Positions 45,699 to 56,538 of a stretch of 64,000 bases of DNA are shown here, piece after piece. The notes below the pieces were generated by a model. That model did not search any database and was not told the DNA's origin. It saw nothing but the letters and a program-made list of their open reading frames with translations. The stretch covers positions 1 through 64,000 of the forward strand of contig JAIQDT010003844.1 of assembly GCA_021521415.1 (NCBI GenBank), written 5' to 3'. Source of the DNA: Bidens hawaiensis. Lineage: Eukaryota; Streptophyta; Magnoliopsida; Asterales; Asteraceae. Within the stretch, counting starts at the first letter, position 1. Every line of letters starts with the position of its first letter. Position numbers and translations under genes: made by a program.

Positions 45699-46258
45699 GT
45701 GTCTCTTGTTTACAGATCAGATATGGATCTTCTTCCGATTAATCCCAAATCCTACAAACATCATCTTTCAAATTTTGAAGAAGAACTGAAGAAAGCATTA
45801 AAGAAAGTTCAAACCCTAATGTCTGAGGTTGAGAAGACCTCAACTGCACCAAAACAGGGGGAGAACTCATTGAATCAGGGGAGAACTCGTTGAATCTTCA
45901 GTCAATTTATGAAGAAAAAGGTTCAAATGTTGAAACTGATAATTTTCCAAAAGAAGGAAAGAATCAAGTTCATGAAAGAAAGAAGCTCAAAGGAAAGGAA
46001 ATTGCTCTAGAAACTGATATAATATAGATCATTAATTCTCCAAAAGCGAATACAAAGGTATTGTACATTGATGAATCTGAATCAAAAGTCAAAAGGGTCT
46101 ACGAGCAAAGAATAATCGAATTCCAAGACAGAGAGTTTCTAAATCAAATGTTGTCTGATAAGGAATTTGAAGAACAAAGAAAAAGGATGAAACAATTTGA
46201 AGCTGAGAAGAAATTAACGGATAAATTGAACAATGAAAATCATAATGAAAATCATTAG
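45699..46258 (+). pseudogene. Unidentified ORF between pol and 3' LTR of the copia element
   Basis: A reading frame from ATG at 45723 (MDLLPINPKSYKHHL) meets a stop at 45891 and resumes in other frames to 46256. It is rich in Lys and Glu with heptad-like spacing (EEELKKALKKVQTLMSEVEK; FEEQRKRMKQFEAEKKL), so a coiled coil is likely. Its last codon abuts the LTR-like repeat that begins at 46251. Some SIRE-type copia elements carry an extra ORF here, but I see no transmembrane segment and do not assign a function. Confidence 0.4.
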
Positions 46259-46669
46259 GGTTTCTAGAAGGAATGACAGCTGTCTAGGCAGGCCTATAAA
46301 ATGAATAATCTTGGGCATGCCTTCACAGCACACGAAACAGATTTTCAGACAACTTTAAGGATACCTGATTTATTCCTGAAATCGTTTGTGACGGCTGTTC
46401 TGATAATCGTACGGATAAAACATTCTTACTGAAACACTGATTGATTCTCGTTTGTATTGCTGATTATATAAATGAAAATCTTTTGAGTTATAGTCTGTGT
46501 TTGTTACATTTATGTCTGAGAGGCAACAATTAATGTGTTAGTGTTTCCGCCATTAACATATTAGAGTTCTTACCCTAAATAGCAAGTCGTTAACCTTCTT
46601 GTCAACACTTAACCGTCTGGGTTGCGACATTGATTGTGTGAGTGATTTATCCTAAGAGAGAGACCGGCA
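46251..46669 (+). repeat. 3' LTR remnant of the 9.8-kb copia element
   Basis: Matches the last 418 bp of the 5' LTR (same cattagggtttctagaagga start, cggataaaacatt, gcaacaattaat, gcgacattgattgtgtga). Ends gaccggCA, then TTCTG. Confidence 0.85.
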
Positions 46670-47394
46670 TTCTGAAAATATTTTTATAAAAAGCTACACC
46701 TTTTATTTTGCAAGTATAAAAATTTTCATAATTTATATATATTCAAATAAAAAGTTATAATAATTTGAAGATTAAACAAATATAAGTTTTGATAAAACCG
46801 GCAACTTTATGATTAACGAACTAACTTGAATATCAAAACATCAAAAGTGGTCAAATATCATACTTTGGATAAATTTAGTAAAACCAAACTCTTTAAGAGA
46901 TTTCCGGACAATTCAGGCGAATTGTGTGCGTTTCCACAACCCAGTCCGTATAAAAACGGAAACGAACCCTCTAGCGATTCCGGATACCTAAACCCTAATT
47001 TTCTTTCATAATTTGAATTATTTCAAATAGTACATTTACTCAGGTTTGTGTTATTTTACCTATTTTCTAAATGGGTACGACCAACTTGGCCAGGCACCGA
47101 AAAAGTTAAACTGAGCCAAAACCGATTCTAAACATTAGATATTGTACAATATCACAATCTAAGACTACTGACAACTTCTGGGCGTGACAACCATACCTAG
47201 ACTAGATATACATCCTAATTCAGTTTAAAGACTATACTAATTTTAACAGTACATTAACAAATATAGAAATCGAGCTATAATCAAGGTATACTAGTTATAA
47301 CGTGTGTTACTGACGCTATACTACGACAAGGTGAGTTTCATGACCCATCTTTTTAAACTGTTTTACGAACATTTGGGGTGGAAAACATGTTTAT

Positions 47395-47434
<40 letters not shown>

Positions 47435-48126
47435 CTATTTGGAAACTAACTATGATGTGAATTATCTATGTGCTAACACTTGAAAGTCCCCGTAAACACG
47501 AGTGATTAACTATGAGCCGGTGACATATGAATAGTACTATTGGTTTGACAAACCTAACTGACAGAGCCGGTGGGGTATGCCGAGACATTATACAATTGCA
47601 TATGACCATATAACTATGCATACTGCGGTGTTAGACATAGCTACCCGGGGCATGTGGCAGTTGAGGCCACAGGGAGTGCGTGTAGTAGAGGCCACAAGGA
47701 GAAAGCACGTCAAGGGTTCACTTGTGGCTTAGTTAAATTAAATCATATACATATATATCACAAATACTATGATTACGCAAAACTGATTTCGTTTAAAGTT
47801 GTGAAACTCACCAATTATTCGTAGTTGACCACCTTTCTAACATGCTTTTCAGGTGTACTAAAGTTGGACTAAAGTGTTTGTGTGCTATGTGCTTGGGCCG
47901 TGAATGTCATTACTATAGATAGACGCAAGTATGCTAATACTGAATAAAGTGGTTAACGTATTTATCAACGTTGTGAACACCTTGTCTGTAAAAGAAGTTC
48001 GAATGATGTAATATAATGTAAATTAGTTTGTTAATGTTTCTTTATAAACAATGTGGTTGATACCAGAGGTGTCTGTTACATTCCAGATTTACGCTTCCAC
48101 TTTTGCTAGTCAGGGCGTGACATAAG

Positions 48127-48145
48127 TTGGTATTAAAGCCATTGG
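48127..48145 (+). other. Degenerate Met-tRNA primer-binding site of the Tekay-type element
   Basis: ttggtattaaagccattgg follows the LTR end at 48122 by four bases. It resembles TTGGTATCAGAGCC with two changes. Confidence 0.65.
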
Positions 48146-48431
48146 TTATAAAGAATTGGGTTGTCCCTTAGGATACCTAATATAACCTTAGGCTCGAGTA
48201 TGTATGGGAATAAATAATATTTTAAAAATATATATTGATGACTTTAGGGATAAACTCGAATGGGCAAGTGGGTTATTATGTTCTGGAACGTAATAACGGA
48301 CTTGCTTGTACGTGGGAATTCGGGAAGAAGTTGCTAAACACTCGAATAGGTAAAAATGGCAACATACATGTAAAAAATATAACACTATATATATACACAC
48401 ACACCTACATACATACATAGGGTGCAGTTAC

Positions 48432-48948
48432 TGTTGGTGCATTTTGTGACCGTCGCTATGCAATTCTGACCAGCGGAGACGCCATAGGCGAAGTTAGAAC
48501 AACTTCGCCTTAGGCGAAGTTATAACAACTTCGCCATAGGCGAAGTTAAGAACAACTTCGCCTACAGGCCCAAGCCCAAGCCCGCGAAGTTGGTTTATAT
48601 ATATATTTGTGTGTCTTGTTTAGGTTTGAGTATCCAGAAAGTTAGAGTTTTGAGTGTTCAGTTCAATTGTCTAGAGAGAAACAGAGAGGGAGAGTCGTGT
48701 GGGACGACCCGAGGTAGAGCTCACCTCGGGTCGGCCGTGTTTCTGTTTATGTTCGGTATGTAACGTGTTTGGTTATTATATAAAAGATCTGCAGATGTGT
48801 TTATCCCATTTGTGTGTTTGTTCGTGTGTTTGTATGAGTGTAATCGTGTTCTTCGTCTTCTACACCATAAACGAGTCTAGGAGGATTCCGCACTCCTAGA
48901 CGTCGTGCGGATCTCGTATCGATCAGCGACGCCCTGCTGGGACTTACA
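48432..48948 (+). repeat. Probable copia LTR, 517 bp, with hairpin array
   Basis: Starts TGTTGGTGCATTTTGTGACC and ends gctgggacttaCA. The flanks are GTTAC (48427-48431) and ATTAC (48949-48953), a 4/5 match to a 5-bp target duplication. It contains three 26-bp palindromic units at 48486-48565. It lies in the leader of the Tekay-type element. About 200 bp of A-rich sequence with repeated actaaaacgct words (48955-49150) follows. Confidence 0.5.
48486..48565. repeat. Three 26-bp palindromic tandem units
   Basis: The unit aggcgaagttagaacaactt followed by cgcct starts at 48486, 48512 and 48538. gcgaagtt and aacttcgc pair within each unit, so each can form a hairpin and neighbours can pair with each other. 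Confidence 0.85.
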
Positions 48949-49314
48949 ATTACTGTACGCTAATGCCTTAACGAACGATAGGTACGCGAGACACTCAAAG
49001 GCAAAAAACAAAGGCAAAACCCTAAAACACTCAGAAAACGTTCACAAAAAACTAAAACGCTTAGCAAAAAAACTAAAACGCTCAGAAAACGCTCAAAACG
49101 GTTTTCGTGAAAAAAGTGAAAATTTGATCGATTAACCATCCAAAACTACTTTTTTCGGCGAACCAATGATTATTTGGATATGCATTGATGATTCCGAGAT
49201 GTTTGGATGTGATTTAATGGATCGATTTCGTGAAAAAATGGATCCGCGTACCTATTGTACGTTAAGACATTATTGTATTGGATCCTCTCTGTATATATAT
49301 TTATATATATATAA

Positions 49315-49357
49315 AATGTATAAGTGCTTATTAGTGCTGATGTGTATGACTACGTGT
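49315..49357 (+). repeat. 43-bp direct repeat, left copy
   Basis: Identical to 61725-61767 (from aatgtataagtgcttattag to gactacgtgt). Both copies are preceded by TA-rich tracts starting tgtgta/tctgta. They bracket a 12.3-kb block. Confidence 0.9.
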
Positions 49358-49418
49358 GCACAATGTATAACTTCATACATCCTGCGAAAGTGAAGGTGAT
49401 TCAAAATTCAAATCACTT

Positions 49419-50060
49419 TTGAAATCTTTTGAATACACACACAGCTACACTTTCTTCTCTCCTCAAATCCACCGCCTCAGATTGCTGGCTCTTTTTGATT
49501 TCCCTCTGGTTGACTTTGATCCATCTTCACCCATCATCTTCCTTCGATTTTGTAAAATCCAAAAGTTGCTGGGTTTGGAAGGGTTGAACCCTAAACAGTA
49601 GCGAAGGTGAACGGATTGCTCGATTCAAAGTCATGAGAATGAAGATTTTAAACGCATCGGCTATTTCAAACTATATCGAGTCAACTTGCCTGATGCCTGA
49701 CTTCAACCATTGAAGCTTTGCAGATTGAGCTTGATGTAAAAGATCTTTGAGTTCATTTGACATTGGTTTCGGGTAAAAGTTCTCCTAAGTTCATTTGACA
49801 TTGGCTCTTGATTTCTTTAATTCGATTATCTGGAGGTTTTTTTAAAAGGCATTTGACATTATCTGCAAAATTAATCCTAAGTTTAAGTTGTTATTTCATT
49901 AATATATATAGTTTTTTAAATATCTATCAGATGCGTATTAGACAAGCTTGTCATGTTGTTGTGCAAAGGATTCAACCAAGTAAACAAAGGCTGTGAAAGC
50001 ATGCACAAACTCGACAACAAGCCAAAGGAAAAGGACTAACATATGTGCTCCAAATTGTAA
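49419..50060 (+). pseudogene. Leader and exon-like pieces of an unidentified gene
   Basis: A pyrimidine-rich 5'-UTR-like tract (49439-49600, ctcctcaaatccaccgcctc) ends near gggttgaaccctaaacag. A small exon candidate follows a tatcag acceptor at 49930 (MRIRQACHVVVQRIQPSKQR, then a stop). Introns and the rest of the gene cannot be traced. I do not recognise it. Confidence 0.3.
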
Positions 50061-50482
50061 GTTTGACTAATCTTTTATTATTTTAAATTATATACATGTT
50101 TGTCAAGTGATGGAAAGGTTGGAGGTGTCGTGTGGATTATTGTTAAGTAATCGTGGTCCAACATTTTAAAGGGGCATATAAGATTTCATAGAGAGTGGGC
50201 AACCGATTTCATGTTTTAAGCGAGATTGAAACATTTTGTAAAACTTAACGACAGTTACTTTAGAAAAAAATCAGCTTTCGGATTATATAAATTTTTAAAC
50301 TCTATAAACTTTTTCGGATATATTACCCAGCTTATGTGATCCGTCCAATGTGTCATCCACAGTTCCATCTACACTTTTAATCGAGCTTACTTCTGAGACC
50401 TATTAACGAGTGTAGTTGAAATAGTAAAGCCATTTGTGGAGATGATTCAAACACAAATGTTTGTCTTGCTGAATATTTTAGG

Positions 50483-53400
50483 TGTAACAACCCTAAAAAT
50501 GGGGTTAGAATTTTTTTTTTATTATTATTTTATGAAAGAAAACCAATCGTTAGTTAGCGAGTGTGATGTAGTGGAAGCAATCGTACGTCGATGGGTTTGG
50601 CTCGAAGAGTTGAGACAATAACGAATGAGCTTGGCCCGAATGAAGCAAACCAAAGCTAGACTTGTTTAACCCGAACCTGAAAATTTCAAAAGTCATACGA
50701 ACCATTTTATGATTATTTAAATCGTCCCGAGTATTCAAAATATTTAACCCAAACTGGTCACCGAATTAAACGAAATAAAAGCCGATAAACAGAGATATAT
50801 GACACGCTAAATATTATTTAAATTACCTAACCTTATGCTTTATATATGTAAACTGGTTCCTATCTAAAGTACATAACATAATTTGTGGAGTTTATAAAAA
50901 TAACAAGTGAATAATGCAATATTAGAGATAATAAAATCAGATTATCAAAATTATTAGAATCCTGGCAGCCCAATAGAATCAGTCGACCGCCCCTACCCTT
51001 CCTATCGCGAGTGATTAATCCATCCTCCAACAAATCAATTGCATGCCTCTTCACCCAAGAAATCTCTGCAACAAGATTCGTATTTCATCCTTCTATTTAA
51101 CCTCTCATTGTAATCAATATAATAACTCCTTTACAAACTTCTATCAATTGTTTTCTAATTGTCCCTGCCCATTGAAGCATTTGAATCTGCAGTGGCAAGC
51201 ATCTTGGCAAATTGTAATCGTTCCATTTGGTCTCTAATCTACCCTAATATAGTCCGCCTGCTAATACTATGATGTTATAGCAAGATACACAGTCCTATAT
51301 GCTCTCTCTCTCTCTTTGGAACATCCAAACCAGCCAAGAAACCGGTAACAACTCGTTCCAATCTCGTTTTCTATTGTGTTTTAAGCGTGTATTCTGATTG
51401 CTTCTAGTACTTTGGTAACTAACAACAACCATAAGCTCGATCTCTCTGTGTTTTTGCTCGTGGGTCCAGTTGAAGATCCAGAAATAAATCCACTCGTGAG
51501 ACCTTAATGTGCACCAGGTACCGCAACCCGTTCTCGTTTCCGTCTGTGTAATATTCTAAGTTTTGAACCTGTGTCTAACCCAACTTTTAACTCATAAGGA
51601 ATCATATTAATAAGTAACACAAAACCTTAATAATGATTATGTTAAATTCTGGTTTATTAAAACCGAGAAGTAAAAAAAAAATCATATATATATATATATA
51701 TGTATAATGAAATAAAATAAACAGAAAACTCTGTTCTTAAAACCAAAAGGGCCAAAACCGGGGCCATACTCGCAAGAACAGCTCTTAATACGTTTTTAAA
51801 ACCTATGAAATGTTAAAATAGCTCCTTTTAATGTATTACAGCAAAACCTAACATGCTTGATTACCAAAAATTGAGTTTTGTTAAAAATATAACATAAAGG
51901 TTCTAACGGGCCCAAACCGAATCGAAGCCACTGTTTGGGTTCCCAACACCCTAACGTCAATATAAAAGTTTTAGCAAGTCATTATGATATATTAGAACAG
52001 GTCCAAACATGTTTTGTGATGAAAAACGAGACTTAAATGAGTATTGGTGGCCAAGGGTATTTTTGGGAGTTAACTTGAAACCAAATCAAATAAGTTACAG
52101 GACAAGGAGTTGAGAACAATATATAAATGAAGCTGATATTAACACGACCATGAACTGAAAATTTTGCAATGTGCAGCCCTTAAAAACGAAGCCAACTTGT
52201 AGGCGTTCGGTAACTCGTTTAAGTGAAAATTAATTTGAAAAACAAACCCCGATATGGATGACCGTATTAACTTATGGAATTTTAGCATAATCTCCAGAAG
52301 TTAAACATGTTATTTGAGTCCATAAAAACATTACAATTCAGCCCCCAAATGATAATATTGAAACCGGGTGTTAAAAGTCTTCCGAACCGACGCTTTGGTA
52401 TCTACTTTTAATAAGAAACAAGCCATACAACATAAATAACATTATGTCAATTCTATTTACAGCCCTGAATGTAATTCTAATGCTATAATATCTGACCCAA
52501 AACTATCTTACGTCAAACATCATTTTTAAAATCGAACTAGAACCCAAAACCGGGCCCGTTAGAGAAAGTGCAGCCATGAACATCTTTTGAAACACTTGAA
52601 ATGTCAAAATAACCCATTTTTATTTATTATGACAGGTCCTAACATGTTATATGACCAAAAGTCAGTTTTGCTAAAATTACAACACAAGGGTATTTTAGGA
52701 ACAAACGAAAACAGGTTATTCCTCAAATATAGAAAATATAAAAAAAATGTGTTTTTAAAACAGAATCTCATGAGTTAAAACGCCCCATATTAATCTATAA
52801 AACATTTGAGGATAAGTTGATTTAGAAAAAGGGCCCGTTTGCAAGATTAAACTCATTGTTTCGTTTAAAACCGACAATGAGCCGACCTTAAAGGACTAAA
52901 ATGCTTCAAAAATATAAAATGGATATTTTTCCATAAGTGATATGTAAAATACTTTATTATAACTTTATAAACTGTTTTCATTATTTATAACGCCCTTTTT
53001 GTAGAGGAATAACGTTTAAACGCGAATTACGGTAAAATCGACTTAAACCGAACAAACGTTTTGAAAAATATAAAATTATGATTATGAAGTTTTTGATTTT
53101 TAGCAGCAAGTATGAGTCAATAAAATCACCATTTGAGTTTTACTTATTTTATAAAAACTATCTAAGTCTTTAACTCGTTTTTGCCAAAATAAACGTTAAA
53201 CGAAGGTACATGGACTAAAACCGTGCAACCCCAAACTTTCAGACCTGCAAATAACTCATTTTTATAACATACATTTTTCTGGAAAATGCATATCAATTAA
53301 CAAAGTATTCGTTTATATACACTTTTCTTTAAAGACATATTGTTGAAAACGGACGACACCGGTGATGGCGGGCATTGTTATCTTTCGTAATCTCATGACA

Positions 53401-54587
53401 TGTTGTTCCAACCAGTAATCATTAAACCTTTTATATGAATAAATATATAGCTTCTAGGTTCATATGGTAACCCGAAAACCCGAACTTTCCAAAAATGGAA
53501 ACTCTATCGAAACCCGACAAATAAACCAAGGTAACTAAAACTCCCGGAAGTTGAATTATATACCTAAACACAAAACATCAATCTTATTAAGTTATTTAAG
53601 CACAAACTTCCTGTAAAAGGAAACTTTACTCATTGAGAACCAAATGCGTTGGAAAACACTTATAATTAACTAGTACGCAATACCAATAGTGAATTTTACA
53701 TTGTTCTTCGATAACTTATTGTTGATAAAAATATATACTAGGCGTACTTGGTGATTTCTAGCATAGTGAAAGCTCATTGATTATCCTTCATATACATATT
53801 GCATACGGACTGAGGTTAGTTTCGTGCTGCCCTTTTTACTTATACTTTATGGGATGGATACATGCTGGTTTTACTTATGGTGTGATATTTATCAAGAGGT
53901 GTTTTACTGCTAAATTTTGTCCCAACTTTTACACAATCGTTAGCCCGAGGGAATGGGCCGGAGGCTTGTATGGGTAGTACTATTTGGGAGACCCCCACGC
54001 ACAGTGACCCTATGTTGGGTAAACCACACTGAAATCTTCGGATCGTTGCGGCATATAACCTACGTGTTTGATTATTGCTTTTAGCAGGGTGATAATCCGG
54101 GACGGTTTAACTTCTAGTATGAGTTGGGGATACTTATGCTAGTTGCAGGTTTGATTGTGAACTTGATTGATGTGCACCATGCTTTATACTTACATACACG
54201 CAAACTTGCGCGCTTTTATAAATGAATTGTTTTATGTGTATGTGAGCTAAACTCACGAACTCACCAACTTTTTAGTTGACACTTTTTAGCATGTATTCAG
54301 GTACCTTGTGGATAGTGATTTGGATTAGCATTATAATGAGCATGACTAATGATAGAGGCGTAAGTCGAGCAAGAAAAAAGAAGATTAGATGCCAATGAGA
54401 TTAATAGAACCCAACACGGATTGCAGCAGTGTCAGAGAAGAAAAGAAAAGAGATAGTTGTGTAGTTACACCTTGTTATAAATATTTAGTACAAATATTGT
54501 AACTTATCTTAATCAATAATATTCTGCTGCTTACACATGGTACCAATTTGTCCATAAAACTCCCAGGCCCCATGGCAGGGTGTGACA
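50483..54587 (+). repeat. Solo LTR of a Tekay-type gypsy element, 4.1 kb
   Basis: Perfect TSD TTAGG at 50478-50482 and 54588-54592. Begins TGTAACAACCCTAAAAATGG and ends ggcagggtgtgaCA. No PBS, gag or pol follows, so it is a solo LTR produced by recombination between two LTRs. It contains many long diverged homopurine stretches but no ORF worth calling. Near its end a stretch ctcaccaactttttag, ttcaggtaccttg has the same layout as 47820-47860 in the other Tekay-type LTR. Confidence 0.92.
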
Positions 54588-54592
54588 TTAGG

Positions 54593-56538
54593 TGAGATAT
54601 TTACCATAATTAACTACTCTTTTTTTTTTTCCAATTCCTCAGTTTTAATGTGTTATTCTCTTTCAGTTTTTTTTCAAGCCGCTTGTCAGTTTTTTTTCAA
54701 TATTTTTTTGTTATTAACAATGTTGTTTATATCTTTTAGGTTAGGTCTATTGGATTTTGTGAGTAGCTTCATGAGATGATTTGATTAAAGCATAAGGTTA
54801 GTTTTTGAACTTGCTGTTGCAATTTGTAGTTAATTGAAGATTTGGTCAACTTTTTATATTTATCACACATGAAAAAGTTTTTTTTAAACAGCAAAATATT
54901 CTATAAAACTCGGAATTTGTTGGTGAGTAATACGTCATTCATTTTCATCGCTGTTCTTTAAATACATTCTTTTACAGAATTTGATATGTAAAGAATGTTT
55001 TTTCTGTTTATTTTTGTAGCTTGTTGTATGGGTTGCTGAGCATACACTGTTTTTTCTGCGTATGTTCAGATGGGATTCCGATATGTGATGTTCAGGTAAT
55101 TTTTAAATGTTATTAACTTTATTGGCAGTAAAAAACATTATGTTGTTGATGAACAGATTAATTTTTTAGTTGAGTTCATTTATTGAAGAACATGTATTTC
55201 GCTTGCTTATATCAGTTTGAAGCATCTACTGATGTCATGCAAATGAATTTGCATTGTTGAGGAATGCCTAGGTCGTGCATTAATTTAACCAATGCCAAAA
55301 ACATTCATTTGCGGTAACCAAAGCTTAGAGGTGCTATTTTTATACTTCTTGTTTTAAGTTTTTTTAGATTAGTTTGTTGTTTGGGGAGAGGGTGTAGCGT
55401 AGGCTATATATGTGAGCACTTGGTTGAAGTAATTAAGGCTCTCACTTTAATTGCTAATTTTTTGCATGAGTTTACTATATCAGCTCATGAGAATTTTGGT
55501 CAAACTATTGGTATAGAAAATCGTCATGTTATTTCACGAGTTATGCGTAGAATTAGTTCGGGTATAAATGTCTCGTTTTAAAAAGGTGTTAACTTGGCCC
55601 GGGTCGAAATGGGCCGTTTATGAAAAGTGTCAACTTAATTCCATTGTGATTTTATGATTTTTTTAGGTGGGTCGTTTATAAAAAAAGTCACAACTTATTT
55701 CGGGTCAAAATGTGTTCCAACATAAATAGATTCTGGTCAACAGTTGAGGTAATTTGAATTTTTAACCTATATCAAGTGCATTTTGAATAATTTGAGTTTT
55801 TAACCTATATTGAGTACAATTTGAAAAGTTTTATTTTTAAAAATATTGTTAAAACAGGTTGTGTTCGTTTGTTGGCGGGTCCAGCTTGACATGAACCTGA
55901 ACGCAACCGAAACCGTAAATCATATCATACACATTATCCCGAACACGACATTCATATTAGCAGGTTAATCCGAACACAATTTTTTTTAAATGGGTTGTTT
56001 TTAAAAAAGTGTCAACTTGTTTCAGGTCAAAATATGCTCCGGCATAAATGGATTCGGGCTTGGTTTTATATTGCGCGCGTATTGCGCTGATGCGCTGTTG
56101 CTAGGTCTGTGGCACATCAACTGCTGCGATGCGTTGGGGTTACATGTTGCGCCAATATTGCGCCGGATTTCGCATATTGCGGCCCTTTGCATAATGCGCT
56201 CTAATGCACGCAATGTGTAATTAGGGCTAGAATCGGACCTTTTCAACTGAAAACTGGGTTGGATCTTTTAGTTATGGAAGTTATTACTTAACTAGAGATG
56301 ATAAATACGAATCGATGTAGAAGGTTAGGAGATGGAGGTGAAGGTGGCGGCTAAATTGATATATGATTATATAACCCCTAAAATTGTACATGAAGCTTTT
56401 TTAGTTGTAAATTTGAACTAAAGGCTTTTCAATTTATTTTGCAGAATTTTCGATTACCGCTTTTACCCACGTTTCCAAATTAGTAGCTAAATTTTAGTTT
56501 AGATGAACAATCAGCAAAATTGTTCATTTATGTTTATT
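54593..56538. other. Block interior without a recognisable gene
   Basis: AT-rich DNA. Words of the gggtcaaaatg type recur between 55600 and 56040, as at 28370-28570. A GC-rich island with many TGCGC/GCGCA words lies at 56060-56215. A 66-codon open stretch at 55381-55581 has no recognised relative. Confidence 0.5.

Larger units (their letters stand above)
36828..46669 (+). mobile_element. Ty1/copia retrotransposon, 9.8 kb, defective
   Basis: The TSD TTCTG occurs at 36823-36827 and 46670-46674. The 5' LTR is 36828-37974. The 3' LTR shares only the last ~420 bp (46251-46669). PBS TGGTATCAGAGC is at 37977-37988. gag with two CCHC knuckles, a pre-RT linker, RT that stops before the YVDD box, and the end of RNase H are present; the protease/integrase part and the middle of RT are missing. 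A solo LTR (40120-40942) is inserted within it. The large gag and the RT motifs are reminiscent of the Sirevirus/SIRE group, which is inference. Confidence 0.85.
36093..48122 (+). repeat. 5' LTR of a Tekay-type gypsy element, split by a copia insertion
   Basis: The LTR is visible as 36093-36827 and 46675-48122 (about 2.2 kb together) once the copia element is removed. It ends agggcgtgaCA at 48122, followed by a PBS. Typical words near the end are ggtgtactaaagttggacta (47853) and tgtgctatgtgcttggg, which recur in a 3' LTR fragment at 63673. The exact left end could not be fixed; it may be truncated. Confidence 0.55.

Noticed and set aside
49280..49400. Helitron 5' end (TC start) at the left side of the 12.3-kb block
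   Set aside because: Several TC dinucleotides are present, but none is followed by the usual AT-rich Helitron start or placed correctly relative to the 43-bp repeat.
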